Source: Pseudomonas reinekei (GTDB lineage: Bacteria > Pseudomonadota > Gammaproteobacteria > Pseudomonadales > Pseudomonadaceae). From it: 64,000 bases of DNA. A program made the translations under genes and the position numbers. Positions 27,342 to 37,176 of this stretch are shown one piece after another. Where the stretch lies: the NCBI RefSeq assembly GCF_001945365.1, contig NZ_MSTQ01000009.1:124001-188000 (forward strand). Direction: 5' to 3'. Each line of letters opens with the position of its first letter. The first letter of the stretch is position 1. A model generated the notes under the pieces. The model saw only the letters and a list, made by a program, of their open reading frames with translations, did no database searches and was not told the origin of the DNA.

Positions 27342-28280
27342 TCACCCGATCAACCAATACCCCAACAACGCCAGCACCACCACCGCCAGCACCGGTCGTA
27401 AAACCCGGTAAGCCTTGGGATGACCACGTTTCCACTGTTTGACGGCACCGCTGATTTTGTCGCTGGCGTTCTTGCTCCAGGCGTAAGCCTGATTGATGCC
27501 GCCCACACGTTCATCATCAAGGTTTTGCGGTGCGGTGGCGCGGCCCAGGAAAGCGCTGATCGAACGGTTGATGCGAGTCATCAAACGATTACTCAACGGC
27601 CGCTCGATATCGCAGAACAGGATGACCCGGGTCTTGTCGGTCTCGTTCTTGACCCAGTGCACATAGGTCTCGTCGAACATCACGTCTTCACCGTCACGCC
27701 AGGCGTATTCCTGGCCGTCGACGAAGATCCGGCAATTGTCGGAATTGGGGGTGGACAGGCCCAGGTGATAACGCAGGGAACCGGCGAAGGGGTCACGATG
27801 CGGGTTGAGGTGACTGCCGCCTGGCAGCAGTGCAAACATCGCGCCCTTGACGTTGGGAATGCTGTTGACCAGTTCCACGGTTTTCGGGCACAGCAGTTCT
27901 GCGGAAGGCAATGGTTTGTCGTACCACTTGAGATAGAAACGCTTCCAGCCTTTCTTGAAAAACGAGCCAAAACCGGCGTCGTTGTTTTTCTCGGCGGCGC
28001 GGATGTAGCCCTCGTCGAACAGGTGCATCGCTTCATCGCGAATGACTTGCCAATTGTGCTTGAGCACGTCCAGTTCAGGAAACCTGTCGCGGTCCAGATA
28101 AGGTTTGGAAGGCACGCCGGAGAACAGGTACATCAAGGCGTTATAAGGGGCAAACAGTGCCGAGTGGTTGACGAACTGGCGCAGAACCGGCAAACGCGCC
28201 TTGCCACGCAAGTGGACATAGAGGGTACTGCCCAGAAACAGCAGCAACAACGACGCCTTCGCGGCAAAAGAAAAGGTCAT
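27342..28280 (-). CDS. Aspartyl/asparaginyl beta-hydroxylase family protein, LpxO-like lipid A hydroxylase
   Basis: 312-residue Fe(II)/2-oxoglutarate dioxygenase anchored by an N-terminal helix (AAKASLLLLFLGSTLYVHL) and a C-terminal helix (VLRPVLAVVVLALLGYWLI). The iron motif HxD is in HLNPHRDPFAGS, the distal His in ETYVHWVKNE, and the 2-oxoglutarate Arg follows in KTRVILFCDI. LpxO enzymes 2-hydroxylate lipid A acyl chains at the inner membrane. Which of the pseudomonad LpxO-type paralogues this is cannot be settled here. Start at 28280 (MTFSFAAK) with a GGAG upstream. Confidence 0.87.
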   Translation of the reverse strand: MTFSFAAKASLLLLFLGSTLYVHLRGKARLPVLRQFVNHSALFAPYNALMYLFSGVPSKPYLDRDRFPELDVLKHNWQVIRDEAMHLFDEGYIRAAEKNNDAGFGSFFKKGWKRFYLKWYDKPLPSAELLCPKTVELVNSIPNVKGAMFALLPGGSHLNPHRDPFAGSLRYHLGLSTPNSDNCRIFVDGQEYAWRDGEDVMFDETYVHWVKNETDKTRVILFCDIERPLSNRLMTRINRSISAFLGRATAPQNLDDERVGGINQAYAWSKNASDKISGAVKQWKRGHPKAYRVLRPVLAVVVLALLGYWLIG

Positions 28281-28458
28281 CAACAACTCCTTGGCAATAA
28301 ACACGTTGCACAACGCCCTTTACCCGACGTTGCAACCGGCATGATAAACATTACCCTCCAAGGGAAAAACCGCCCGAGCCAACAATCAGTGTTAACGAAA
28401 GCGCAACAAAGCACTTATTAGCACGAAGGGCCTGAACGCCGGCTGACGTCAATCAGCC

Positions 28459-28494
28459 TTGATGGAGAAGGCTTAGCCCTTCCTCCTCCATCAA
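28459..28494. terminator. Hairpin downstream of cysK
   Basis: TTGATGGAG ... CTCCATCAA, 9-bp stem with an 18-nt inner part that can pair further (AAGG/CCTT). No T-run on the cysK strand, so termination would be weak. Confidence 0.4.
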
Positions 28495-28508
28495 CCGGAC
28501 AATGCCGT

Positions 28509-29483
28509 TTACTGCTGGTTCTCCTGCTCGGTAAACAGATCGCTGAACAGCATGCTCGACAAATAGCGCTCGCCGGAGTCCGGCAGGATCACCACAATGG
28601 TTTTACCCTGCATTTCCGGGGTCTCGGCCAACCGAACCGCCACCGCCATCGCCGCGCCGCACGAGATACCGCACAAAATGCCTTCTTCCTGCATCAATCG
28701 CAGGGCCATGGCCTTGGATTCTTCGTCGCTGACCAGCTCCACGCGATCGACAATCGACAAGTCGAGGTTCTTCGGCACAAAACCGGCACCGATACCCTGG
28801 ATCTTGTGCGGGCTCGGCTTGATCTCCTGACCGGCCAGCGCTTGGGTGATCACCGGTGATACGACGGGCTCGACCGCCACCGAGAGAATCGGTTTGCCCT
28901 GGGTATTCTTGATATACCGCGATACACCGGTAATGGTTCCACCGGTTCCGACACCTGCCACCAGAACATCCACCGCGCCATCGGTGTCGTTCCAGATTTC
29001 CGGGCCGGTGGTTTTTTCGTGAATGGCCGGGTTTGCCGGGTTATCGAACTGCGCCGGCATGAAGTAGGTGGAAGGATCGCTCGCAACGATTTCCGCAGCC
29101 TTTTCAATGGCGCCCTTCATGCCCTTGGCCGGCTCGGTCAGCACCAGTTCCGCCCCCAGTGCCTTGAGCACCTTGCGGCGCTCGATGCTCATGGAAGAAG
29201 GCATGGTCAACATCAGTTTGTAGCCCCGCGCCGCGGCAACAAAAGCCAGGCCGATGCCGGTATTGCCGGAAGTCGGTTCAACAATGGTCATGCCCGGCTT
29301 GAGTTTGCCGGTGCTTTCGGCATCCCAGATCATATTGGCGCCGATGCGGCACTTGACCGAATAGCCCGGGTTTCGCCCTTCGATCTTGGCCAGGATGGTC
29401 ACACCACGGGGAGCGATACGGTTGATCTGCACCAGCGGCGTATTGCCGATGGAGTGGGCGTTGTCAGCGAAAATACGGCTCAT
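28509..29483 (-). CDS. cysK: Cysteine synthase A (O-acetylserine sulfhydrylase)
   Basis: PLP enzyme that makes L-cysteine from O-acetylserine and sulfide. The 324-residue product has the PLP-lysine in [14 protein letters not shown], the substrate loop [10 protein letters not shown], the phosphate-binding GTGGTITG and the PLP-N1 serine in [12 protein letters not shown] use the ATG at 29483 ([19 protein letters not shown]), the usual CysK beginning; an upstream Met would add 13 atypical residues. It is divergent from the DUF748 gene, an arrangement I also recall from P. aeruginosa. Confidence 0.95.
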   Translation of the reverse strand: MSRIFADNAHSIGNTPLVQINRIAPRGVTILAKIEGRNPGYSVKCRIGANMIWDAESTGKLKPGMTIVEPTSGNTGIGLAFVAAARGYKLMLTMPSSMSIERRKVLKALGAELVLTEPAKGMKGAIEKAAEIVASDPSTYFMPAQFDNPANPAIHEKTTGPEIWNDTDGAVDVLVAGVGTGGTITGVSRYIKNTQGKPILSVAVEPVVSPVITQALAGQEIKPSPHKIQGIGAGFVPKNLDLSIVDRVELVSDEESKAMALRLMQEEGILCGISCGAAMAVAVRLAETPEMQGKTIVVILPDSGERYLSSMLFSDLFTEQENQQ

Positions 29484-29612
29484 GGCTGGGTCCTTAAAGA
29501 CAGCATTGAAATAGGCCATCAAGGTAAGCCTCTTGCCGGGAGGCGTCCAGTCAGGTCGAACGTCCGCAGTTCAGCGCAGTCAATGGCTTTAGATCGCCAG
29601 AGATTTGCCACT

Positions 29613-30689
29613 ATGAAACGTCGATACAGTTGGCCACTGTGGACCCTCGCCGGTCTCGTTGTGCTAGTCATTACCCTGCACTTTGCCCTGCCCTATCTGG
29701 TGCGCGACTACCTGAACGACAGATTGGCGGACATGGGCGATTACCGTGGCCAGATAACCGATGTAGACCTGGCCCTGTGGCGCGGTGCCTACAAAATCAA
29801 CGGGCTGAAAATCGTCAAGGTCGATGGCAAGGTCCCGGTACCGTTCGTCAACGCGCCGTTGATCGACCTTGCCGTCAGCTGGCACTCGCTCTGGTACGAC
29901 CATGCCGTAGTTGCCGAAGTCCAGTTCATCAAGCCCGAAGTGAACTTCGTCGACGGCGGCGCCAATAAACAGAACTCCCAGACCGGTCAGGGTACCGACT
30001 GGCGGGCGCAACTGGGCAAACTGCTGCCGTTCACCTTGAACGAGGTGCGAATCAGCGATGGCAAAATCACCTTTCGAAATTTCAACTCAAAGCCGCCGGT
30101 GAACATGAATGCCACAAATGTCGACGCCAGCATTTTCAACCTGACCAACGTGGTGGACACCGAAGGCAAACGCGATGCCCGCTTCGAAGGCAAGGCGCTG
30201 CTGCTGGGGCATGCGCCGCTGGAAACCACCGCAACGTTTGACCCACTGAGCAATTTCGAAGACTTTGAGTTCCGTTTGCGCGCCAGGGACATCGAGCTCA
30301 AACGCATGAACGACTTCGCCTCGGCCTACGGAAAATTCGATTTCAACGCGGGCCATGGCGATGTAGTCATCGAGGCCCAGGCAAAAAAGGCCAGACTGAC
30401 CGGCTATATCAAGCCGCTGCTGAAAGACGTCGACGTGTTCAATTGGCAGCAGGACGTGGAAAACAAGGACAAGGGTCTGTTCCGCTCCATTTGGGAGGCC
30501 ATCGTCGGCGGTTCTGAAACCGTGCTGAAAAATCAGGGCAAAAACCAGTTCGCCACTCGGGTTGAACTCAGTGGCAGCGTACACCAGCAAAATATCAACG
30601 CATTCGAAGCGTTTTTGCAGATTTTACGCAATGGTTTCATCCAGGCATTCAATGCACGGTATGAGCGGCCGAAGCCGGATGCTGGTTAA
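29613..30689 (+). CDS. DUF748 domain-containing envelope protein (AsmA-like)
   Basis: 358-residue protein with one N-terminal signal anchor (WPLWTLAGLVVLVITLHFALPYLV) and a long periplasmic beta-rich body. Typical DUF748 phrases are GDYRGQITDVDLALWRGAYKI near the N-terminus and LPFTLNEVRISDGKITFRNF in the middle. DUF748 proteins are related to AsmA-like lipid-transport or envelope proteins; the function here is unknown. The frame runs upstream into cysK, so I take the ATG at 29613. Its stop overlaps the 3' end of the convergent HTH stump by a few bases. Confidence 0.85.
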   Translation: MKRRYSWPLWTLAGLVVLVITLHFALPYLVRDYLNDRLADMGDYRGQITDVDLALWRGAYKINGLKIVKVDGKVPVPFVNAPLIDLAVSWHSLWYDHAVVAEVQFIKPEVNFVDGGANKQNSQTGQGTDWRAQLGKLLPFTLNEVRISDGKITFRNFNSKPPVNMNATNVDASIFNLTNVVDTEGKRDARFEGKALLLGHAPLETTATFDPLSNFEDFEFRLRARDIELKRMNDFASAYGKFDFNAGHGDVVIEAQAKKARLTGYIKPLLKDVDVFNWQQDVENKDKGLFRSIWEAIVGGSETVLKNQGKNQFATRVELSGSVHQQNINAFEAFLQILRNGFIQAFNARYERPKPDAG

Positions 30690-30955
30690 CGTCTACGCAT
30701 GACGGTGTACCGCCCGGTCTCTTCGGCTGCCCTTGGCGATTTCGCTTGCAGTTGCAGGAAGTCCCAGCCGAGACAGGCCAGAGCCAATGAGCGTGGCACA
30801 GGTTCCCGACCGCTGCTGTAGCGAGTGATGCTGCGGGTGCTGACGCCCAATGCCTCGGCGGCCTGGTGCAGCGGCAAGCCGGTGCGAGCGCGCCAATCGA
30901 TGAAGATCCGGGTATTTTCGTCGGATGCGTTTTGCGCGAGTGCATCCAGATACAA
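30686..30955 (-). pseudogene. 5'-truncated helix-turn-helix protein remnant (DUF2442/HTH type)
   Basis: The frame encodes a C-terminal helix-turn-helix: LPLHQAAEALGVSTRSITRYS, followed by GREPVPRSLALACLGWDF. Protein-like sequence continues upstream of the only start in frame (TTG at 30955) to about 31039 (GDDGWCVEWPELDIQIGADTL), where a TGA closes the frame. In full-length relatives this segment follows a ~45-residue DUF2442-like N-terminus, which I cannot find in any frame. So the gene has probably lost its 5' part. A short TTG-started product is possible but unlikely. Confidence 0.6.
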
Positions 30956-31211
30956 GGTATCGGCGCCGATCTGGATGTCCAGCTCAGGCCATTCAACGCA
31001 CCAGCCGTCATCCCCGAGCTCGGCCTGCTCGAACCTAGCTCAATACCGGCCACACGTCGAGACTGAGTCAAGATGTGACGCCCCATTCAGAGACTGAATA
31101 AGTCGTCTGCGTTCACAGTCGACCGGGCAGCGCGTTATAGTCGGGGCTGACTCTTTTATTGCGCCCCGCCCTGCCTCGTTCAGGTCGGAGTTACCGTTCG
31201 AGGATTAGCAG

Positions 31212-32057
31212 ATGAAGTTCGAAGGCACCCAGGCCTACGTCGCCACCGATGACCTGAAGCTCGCGGTCAACGCCGCCATCACCCTGGAGCGGCCGTTGCT
31301 GGTCAAGGGCGAACCGGGCACCGGCAAGACCATGCTCGCCGAGCAACTGGCCGAATCCTTTGGCGCCAAGCTGATCACCTGGCACATCAAGTCCACCACC
31401 AAGGCCCATCAGGGCCTGTACGAGTACGACGCGGTCAGCCGCCTGCGCGACTCGCAGCTGGGCAACGAAAAAGTCCACGACGTGCGCAACTACCTGAAAA
31501 AGGGCAAGCTCTGGGAAGCTTTCGAGTCCGAAGAGCGGGTGATCCTGCTGATCGACGAAATCGACAAGGCCGACATCGAGTTCCCTAACGACCTGCTGCA
31601 AGAACTCGACAAGATGGAGTTCTACGTTTACGAGATCGACGAGACCATCAAGGCCAAGAAGCGCCCGATCATCATCATTACCTCCAACAACGAGAAAGAG
31701 CTGCCGGACGCCTTTCTGCGTCGCTGCTTCTTCCACTACATCGCCTTCCCGGACCGCACCACCCTGCAAAAAATCGTTGACGTGCACTACCCGGACATCA
31801 AGAAAGACCTGGTCAGCGAAGCGCTGGACGTGTTCTTCGACGTGCGCAAAGTGCCGGGCCTGAAGAAAAAGCCTTCGACCTCCGAGCTGGTGGACTGGCT
31901 GAAGCTGTTGATGGCCGACAACATCGGCGAAGCCGTGCTGCGTGAACGCGATCCGACCAAAGCCATCCCGCCACTGGCCGGTGCGCTGGTGAAAAACGAA
32001 CAGGACGTGCAACTGCTTGAACGCCTGGCGTTCATGAGTCGTCGCGGCAGCCGCTAA
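31212..32057 (+). CDS. MoxR-family AAA+ ATPase
   Basis: 281-residue AAA+ ATPase with Walker A GEPGTGKTM (about 33-41), Walker B LLIDEIDKAD, sensor-1 TSNNEKELPDAFLRRC and the arginine finger in the same stretch. MoxR proteins act as chaperones that mature or activate a partner together with a VWA-domain protein. Here the VWA protein gene follows 23 bp downstream, making a two-gene module. No substrate enzyme is adjacent, so the client is unknown. AGGA lies before the ATG. Confidence 0.94.
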   Translation: MKFEGTQAYVATDDLKLAVNAAITLERPLLVKGEPGTGKTMLAEQLAESFGAKLITWHIKSTTKAHQGLYEYDAVSRLRDSQLGNEKVHDVRNYLKKGKLWEAFESEERVILLIDEIDKADIEFPNDLLQELDKMEFYVYEIDETIKAKKRPIIIITSNNEKELPDAFLRRCFFHYIAFPDRTTLQKIVDVHYPDIKKDLVSEALDVFFDVRKVPGLKKKPSTSELVDWLKLLMADNIGEAVLRERDPTKAIPPLAGALVKNEQDVQLLERLAFMSRRGSR

Positions 32058-32080
32058 GCACTACTAACAGGCGTCAACCC

Positions 32081-33259
32081 ATGTTGCTCAACCTCTTCAA
32101 TGAAATGCGCGCAGCCAAGGTGCCGGTCTCGGTGCGAGAGTTGCTGGACCTGATCAACGCGCTGAAACAGCGCGTGACCTTCGCCGACATGGATGAGTTT
32201 TACTACTTGTCCCGGGCGATTCTGGTGAAGGACGAAAAGCATTTCGACAAGTTCGACCGGGCCTTCGGTGCCTACTTCAATGGCCTGGAAAAACTCGACG
32301 ATCACTTGCAGGCCTTGATTCCCGAAGACTGGCTGCGCAAGGAATTCGAGCGCTCCCTGACCGATGAAGAACGCGCGGCGATCCAGTCCCTCGGTGGTCT
32401 GGACAAGCTGATCGAAGAGTTCAAGAAGCGCCTGGAAGAGCAGAAGGAACGCCACGCCGGCGGCAATAAGTGGATCGGCACCGGTGGTACCAGCCCGTTC
32501 GGTTCCGGTGGTTTCAACCCGGAAGGCATTCGGGTCGGCGACGCCGGCAAGCGCCAGGGCAAGGCGGCCAAGGTCTGGGATCAGCGTGAATACAAGAACC
32601 TCGATGACTCGGTCGAGCTGGGTACGCGCAACATCAAGGTTGCCCTGCGGCGCTTGCGCAAATTCGCCCGTCAGGGTGCGGCGGAAGAACTGGACATCGA
32701 TGGCACCATCGACCACACCGCCAAGGACGCGGGGCTGCTGAACATCCAGATGCGACCGGAGCGGCGCAACACCGTCAAGTTGCTGCTGCTGTTCGACATC
32801 GGCGGTTCGATGGACGCGCACGTGAAGATCTGCGAAGAGCTGTTCTCGGCCTGCAAGACCGAGTTCAAGCATCTGGAGTACTTCTACTTCCACAACTTCA
32901 TTTATGAATCGGTGTGGAAAAACAACATGCGCCGCACGTCCGAGCGCACTTCGACCCAGGACCTGCTGCACAAGTACGGTGCCGACTACAAAGTGATCTT
33001 CATCGGCGATGCCGCGATGGCACCGTATGAAATCACCCAGGCGGGCGGCAGTGTCGAGCACTGGAACGAAGAAGCCGGTTATGTGTGGATGCAGCGGTTC
33101 AAGGAGAAGTACAAGAAGCTCATCTGGATCAACCCGTATCCGAAGGACACCTGGGGCTATACCTCGTCGACCAATATTGTGCGGGACTTGATTGACGACC
33201 AGATGTATCCGCTGACCCTTCGCGGGTTGGAGGAAGGGATGCGGTTTTTGTCTAAATAA
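32081..33259 (+). CDS. VWA domain-containing CoxE-like protein, partner of MoxR ATPase
   Basis: 392-residue protein. A helical N-terminal region (about 1-130) carries LIEEFKKRLEEQKERHAGGNKWIGTGGTSPFGSGG. The von Willebrand A domain (about 230-390) starts LLLLFDIGGSMDAHVK. The MIDAS motif reads DxGGS rather than the usual DxSxS, so one metal-coordinating serine is replaced by glycine. Together with the preceding MoxR ATPase it forms a chaperone pair. A perfect REP palindrome follows the stop. Confidence 0.92.
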   Translation: MLLNLFNEMRAAKVPVSVRELLDLINALKQRVTFADMDEFYYLSRAILVKDEKHFDKFDRAFGAYFNGLEKLDDHLQALIPEDWLRKEFERSLTDEERAAIQSLGGLDKLIEEFKKRLEEQKERHAGGNKWIGTGGTSPFGSGGFNPEGIRVGDAGKRQGKAAKVWDQREYKNLDDSVELGTRNIKVALRRLRKFARQGAAEELDIDGTIDHTAKDAGLLNIQMRPERRNTVKLLLLFDIGGSMDAHVKICEELFSACKTEFKHLEYFYFHNFIYESVWKNNMRRTSERTSTQDLLHKYGADYKVIFIGDAAMAPYEITQAGGSVEHWNEEAGYVWMQRFKEKYKKLIWINPYPKDTWGYTSSTNIVRDLIDDQMYPLTLRGLEEGMRFLSK

Positions 33260-33270
33260 CACACTGAACC

Positions 33271-33300
33271 TGTGGCGAGGGAGCTTGCTCCCTCGCCACA
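33271..33300. repeat. Perfect 30-nt REP palindrome (copy A)
   Basis: TGTGGCGAGGGAGC, TT, GCTCCCTCGCCACA: 14-bp perfect arms. Identical in all 30 bases to 38095-38124. Sits between the convergent VWA and pxpC genes and can serve as a bidirectional terminator. Confidence 0.9.
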
Positions 33301-33301
33301 G

Positions 33302-34219
33302 TTAAAAGCGCTGTAGATATTCGACCTGTTCACGATACGCCACGTCCTGCACCACCGGCCGCAACCGCACCTGCGCCCCTGGCAAACACTGCGCCAATCG
33401 CGCCAACGCCAACGGCGTCAACGCGCCCAACCGTGGATAACCACCAATGGTCTGCCGGTCATTGAGCAACACAATCGGCTGCCCATCCGGCGGCACCTGA
33501 ACAGCCCCCAACGGAATGCCTTCGGAGATCATCGGCTTGCCCTGATACTGTAACGCCGTGCCCAACAGACGAATGCCCATGCGGTCGGCGCGACTGTCGA
33601 GGCTCCACGTGCTGTTGAACGCATCGAACAGGCTCTGCCCGCTGAACTCACCGATTTGCGCACCGAGAACCAAATCCAGCGGCGCATTGAGGTTCAGGTC
33701 CGGCCGCTGGTCTGCGGTCAGCTCCCGCAGCAACATCACCGAGTTGCCCGAATAGCCCAAATTCGCGCCTTGGCTCAGCGCCCGGCCCATGCCATCGAGC
33801 CCACCCAACGCTTCACGGACTACCGTTGCGGCGCTGCCCAACACTTTCGGCGCATCGAAGCCACCCGGTGCCGCCAGATAGGCACGCGCACCGAGCAACG
33901 GTTGGGTGAGTTGCAAACGCTGGCCTTTGTGCAATCGGAAACTGCGCCAGGGCGCCAACGCCTCACCGTCCACCTGCGCGCCGAGATCCGCGCCGGCCAA
34001 TGCCAGTACGCAATCTTGTTCAGCCACCACCGTGAAACCACCGAGGGTGATTTCGATCACGGCGGCATCCAGATTATTACCCAGCAACCAATTGGCCCAC
34101 GACATCGACCGCCAATCAGTCGCGCCGCCCTGGGTCACGCCCAGATGCCGCACGCCAAAACGTCCGGCGTCCTGCAACAGGCACAGCGGCGTACTCGCCT
34201 CAATCGTCAAACGGCTCAT
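33302..34219 (-). CDS. pxpC: 5-oxoprolinase subunit C (biotin-dependent carboxyltransferase family)
   Basis: 305-residue PxpC/KipA-type subunit that, with PxpA and PxpB, hydrolyses 5-oxoproline to glutamate at ATP cost. The family start is visible (LTIEASTPLCLLQDAGRFGVRHLGVTQGGATDWRS), as are the AYLAAPGGFD motif and the C-terminal PPDGQPIVLLNDRQTIGGYPRLG block. Its start codon overlaps the pxpB stop (ATGA). Last gene of the pxp unit. Confidence 0.93.
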   Translation of the reverse strand: MSRLTIEASTPLCLLQDAGRFGVRHLGVTQGGATDWRSMSWANWLLGNNLDAAVIEITLGGFTVVAEQDCVLALAGADLGAQVDGEALAPWRSFRLHKGQRLQLTQPLLGARAYLAAPGGFDAPKVLGSAATVVREALGGLDGMGRALSQGANLGYSGNSVMLLRELTADQRPDLNLNAPLDLVLGAQIGEFSGQSLFDAFNSTWSLDSRADRMGIRLLGTALQYQGKPMISEGIPLGAVQVPPDGQPIVLLNDRQTIGGYPRLGALTPLALARLAQCLPGAQVRLRPVVQDVAYREQVEYLQRF

Positions 34220-34920
34220 GCCTGGGCCTCCAGTGGCGTGTCATCACCGCCCAGATTGATGAACTCGGCATGACCGACCGCTTCGAAGCGCACGGTGTCG
34301 CCCGGTTGCATCAGGCTGTAGCCGTCACGGTTGCGGTCGAACAATTTGGCCGGCGTACGGCCGATCAGGTTCCAGCCCCCCGGCGATACCACCGGATAGG
34401 CCGCGGTTTGTCGCTCGGCGATGCCGACACTGCCGGCGGCGACTTTCTTGCGCGGGGTGTTCAAGCGTGGCGCGGCCAGCACTTCTTCTACCAGCCCCAT
34501 GAACGCGAAGCCCGGCGCAAAGCCCAGGGCGAACACCTGATATTCACGCTCGCTGTGGCGACGGATGACCTCCTCCACCGCCAGTCCGCTGCGTTGCGCC
34601 AGCAGGCTCAACTCGGGGCCGACGCTCAAGTCGTACCACACCGGCAGCACGTGGCAGGTGCCGCGTGCCCGCGCATTGGGCGACAGATCAATCAACGCGT
34701 GGGCGATCAACTCGCGGGCCTGGGCCGGACTCAATGCGGTCAAATCGTAATGCACCATCAACGTCGTGTAGGACGGCACCAGATCGATCAGGTGCCCGGC
34801 AAACGCAGCCCGCAGACTTTCGCTGGCCGCGAGCATCCACGGCATGTTGGCTTCGGCGATTTCATCGAACAGGCGCACCATCAGACAATCCAGCGCGACC
34901 ACTTCCACCCGCAGCTTCAT
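34216..34920 (-). CDS. pxpB: 5-oxoprolinase subunit B (allophanate hydrolase subunit 1 / KipI family)
   Basis: 234-residue subunit of the 5-oxoprolinase complex. Characteristic stretches are [12 protein letters not shown] in the N-terminal domain, then [31 protein letters not shown] and the cyclophilin-like part with [34 protein letters not shown] and [12 protein letters not shown]. It overlaps pxpA at the 5' end and pxpC at the 3' end by four bases each, typical of coupled pxpABC. Confidence 0.94.
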   Translation of the reverse strand: MKLRVEVVALDCLMVRLFDEIAEANMPWMLAASESLRAAFAGHLIDLVPSYTTLMVHYDLTALSPAQARELIAHALIDLSPNARARGTCHVLPVWYDLSVGPELSLLAQRSGLAVEEVIRRHSEREYQVFALGFAPGFAFMGLVEEVLAAPRLNTPRKKVAAGSVGIAERQTAAYPVVSPGGWNLIGRTPAKLFDRNRDGYSLMQPGDTVRFEAVGHAEFINLGGDDTPLEAQA

Positions 34921-35669
34921 GACGCGCTCTGCTGGTTCAGGGCTTGGCGGATGCGTTGTACGGCGGCCACCGAACTGGCGTTGTCGCCGTGCACACAGAG
35001 GGTATTGGCCTGTAAATGCAAGGCACTGCCGTCGCTGGCGGTGAGGGGGTCGCCACGGGCAATGGTCAGCGCCTGCTCGATGATTTTTTCCGGATCGTGA
35101 TGCACCGCCCCCGGCAGTTGCCGCGAAACCAGCATGCCGGCGCTGTCATAGGCACGGTCGGCGAAGGCTTCGAACCACAGGGTCACGCCATACTCATCAC
35201 CCAGCTGCTGCGCGGCGCTGTTGTCCCTGGTCGCCATCAACATCAGTGGCAGGTCGCGGTCATAGGACGCCACCGCTTGCAGTACGGCGCGCAATTGCGC
35301 CGGTTTGGCCATCATGTCGTTGTACATCGCGCCGTGGGGTTTGACGTAGCTCACCCGACCGCCCTGAGCCCGGCAGATGCCGTCGAGCGCGCCGATCTGG
35401 TAATGCAAAATGTCCTGCAGTTCCTGGGGCGCGTAGGCCATGGAACGCCGCCCGAACCCCACGAGGTCCTGATACGCCGGATGGGCGCCGATTTGTACGC
35501 CATGGCTGAGCGCGAGGCTGACGGTCTTGCGCATGATGCTCGGATCGCCGGCGTGAAAGCCGCAGGCGATGTTGGCGCAATCGATGAAAGGCATGACCTC
35601 GGCGTCCAGACCCATGGTCCAGGTGCCGAAGCTCTCGCCGATGTCGCAGTTCAATAGCAGGCGGTTCAC
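34917..35669 (-). CDS. pxpA: 5-oxoprolinase subunit A (LamB/YcsF family)
   Basis: 250-residue PxpA. It begins [17 protein letters not shown] after a GTG start, followed by the family motifs [19 protein letters not shown] and [12 protein letters not shown] with conserved Asp and His. It binds 5-oxoproline in the PxpABC complex that removes this damaged glutamine/glutathione product. GTG at 35669 is chosen because AGGAGTG precedes it; an ATG-started extension would add 19 unrelated residues. It follows the MFS gene by 73 bp. Confidence 0.94.
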   Translation of the reverse strand: MNRLLLNCDIGESFGTWTMGLDAEVMPFIDCANIACGFHAGDPSIMRKTVSLALSHGVQIGAHPAYQDLVGFGRRSMAYAPQELQDILHYQIGALDGICRAQGGRVSYVKPHGAMYNDMMAKPAQLRAVLQAVASYDRDLPLMLMATRDNSAAQQLGDEYGVTLWFEAFADRAYDSAGMLVSRQLPGAVHHDPEKIIEQALTIARGDPLTASDGSALHLQANTLCVHGDNASSVAAVQRIRQALNQQSAS

Positions 35670-35742
35670 GGTGAACACTCCTGTAGGCTTTATTCTTTTC
35701 GGCTGTGGGACATATCCGTATGACACGCCCGCAGATTATCAG

Positions 35743-37029
35743 TTACTGGGCGTCGAGTTGTTTGCCACGGGTTTCCGGCAGGCTCAACGCTGCCAGAATC
35801 ACCACGCCGTAGGACACTGCCGCGAAGGCACCGATGCCCACGCTCAACGGCACAGTCTGGCTGAGCAGGCCAATCAACAACGGGAACAAGGCCGCCAGCG
35901 CCCGGCCGATGTTGTAGCAAAAGCCCTGGCCGGAACCGCGAATGCGTGTAGGGAACAACTCGGTCAGGAACGCGCCCATGCCACTGAAAATCCCCGAGGC
36001 GAAGAAGCCCAGCGGGAAGCCCAGCCACAGCATCACGCCGTTGCTGACGGAGAGTTGGGTGTACAGCAAGACGATGGTGAACGAGCCGACGGCGAACAGG
36101 ATGAAGTTCTTTTTACGGCCAAGAATGTCAGTCAGATAGGCGCTGATGACGTAGCCGACGTAAGACCCGACGATCACCATCGCCAGATAACCGCTCGTAT
36201 TGAGTACACTCAAACCGCGCTCGTTCTTCAGGAACGTCGGCAGCCAGGACGTGATCGCGTAATAGCCGCCCAGTGCACCGGTGGTCAGCAGCGAAGCGCG
36301 AATCGTGGTGAAGAGAATGCCGGGGGCGAAGATCTCGTAGAACTTCGACGGGTTGCTTGGCTCCTGTTTGGCCTTGGCTTCACGGTAAATTTCCGGATCT
36401 TTCACCAGGCGACGGACGAAGATCACAAAAACCGCCGGCACGATGCCAAGAATGAACAGCGCACGCCAAGCGTCTTCCGGCGGCATGATCGAATACAGCA
36501 ACGCGTACAGAATCGCGGTCAGGCCCCAACCCAGCGCCCAGCCGGATTGCACCATGCCCACGGCCTTGCCGCGATCCTTGGCGCGAATCACCTCGCCGAT
36601 CAACACCGCACCCGCGGTCCATTCGCCACCGAAACCGAAGCCCATGAGGGTGCGGGCGATCAGTAATTGCTCGTAGTTTTGTGCGAAACCGCAGAGGAAG
36701 GTGAAGAACGCAAACCACAGCACGGTCAGTTGCAGCGTACGCACCCGGCCGATACGGTCGGAGAGAATCCCCGCCACCCAGCCACCGACGGCCGAAGCGA
36801 TCAGCGTGCTGGTGTGAATCAACCCGGCCTGTCCGGTGGTGATGCCCCACATGGCAATCAGGGTCGGCACCACGAAGCTGAGCATCTGGGTGTCCATGCC
36901 ATCCAGGCCATAACCGATCTTGCAGCTCCAGAAGGTGCGACGTTCCTGCTGATTGATGTTGCGATACCAGTCGAAAGGTCCCGGGCGGGCCGAGGCTTTC
37001 GGGACGTAGGGGGTGTCGGGCGCACTCAT
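35743..37029 (-). CDS. MFS transporter, probable 5-oxoproline or carboxylate importer
   Basis: 428-residue MFS carrier of 12 helices. TM1 contains GLDGMDTQMLSFVVPTLI, with the Asp pair common in the aromatic-acid:H+ and sialate symporter groups. The loop 2-3 signature is GILSDRIGRVRTLQ. It is first in a unit with pxpA-pxpB-pxpC and is divergent from a LysR gene, so import of 5-oxoproline is the simplest inference. GGAG precedes the start. Confidence 0.88.
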   Translation of the reverse strand: MSAPDTPYVPKASARPGPFDWYRNINQQERRTFWSCKIGYGLDGMDTQMLSFVVPTLIAMWGITTGQAGLIHTSTLIASAVGGWVAGILSDRIGRVRTLQLTVLWFAFFTFLCGFAQNYEQLLIARTLMGFGFGGEWTAGAVLIGEVIRAKDRGKAVGMVQSGWALGWGLTAILYALLYSIMPPEDAWRALFILGIVPAVFVIFVRRLVKDPEIYREAKAKQEPSNPSKFYEIFAPGILFTTIRASLLTTGALGGYYAITSWLPTFLKNERGLSVLNTSGYLAMVIVGSYVGYVISAYLTDILGRKKNFILFAVGSFTIVLLYTQLSVSNGVMLWLGFPLGFFASGIFSGMGAFLTELFPTRIRGSGQGFCYNIGRALAALFPLLIGLLSQTVPLSVGIGAFAAVSYGVVILAALSLPETRGKQLDAQ

Positions 37030-37158
37030 GGCAAATCTCCGCGCTGATTTTATTGGTATTGTTCTGAGCCCCGACGACGCCTATCGTGGGAACCGGATGG
37101 CCCTGATTTTTGTGCGCCCATCCCTGCTGCGTCCAACTAATAAAACCCCGCCTTAGGC

Positions 37159-37173
37159 ATAAGAAATTTTTAT
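37159..37173. promoter_or_regulatory. Probable LysR-type box before the divergent LysR gene
   Basis: ATAAGAAATTTTTAT is a near-perfect dyad with T-N11-A spacing. It ends three bases before the LysR ATG and lies 130 bp from the divergent MFS start. The position would suit autorepression of the regulator. Inferred. Confidence 0.45.
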
Positions 37174-37176
37174 CCC

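Noticed and set aside
29019..29612. 198-codon N-terminal extension of the DUF748 protein
   Set aside because: It lies antisense within cysK; the signal anchor begins at the ATG at 29613, which fits the family.
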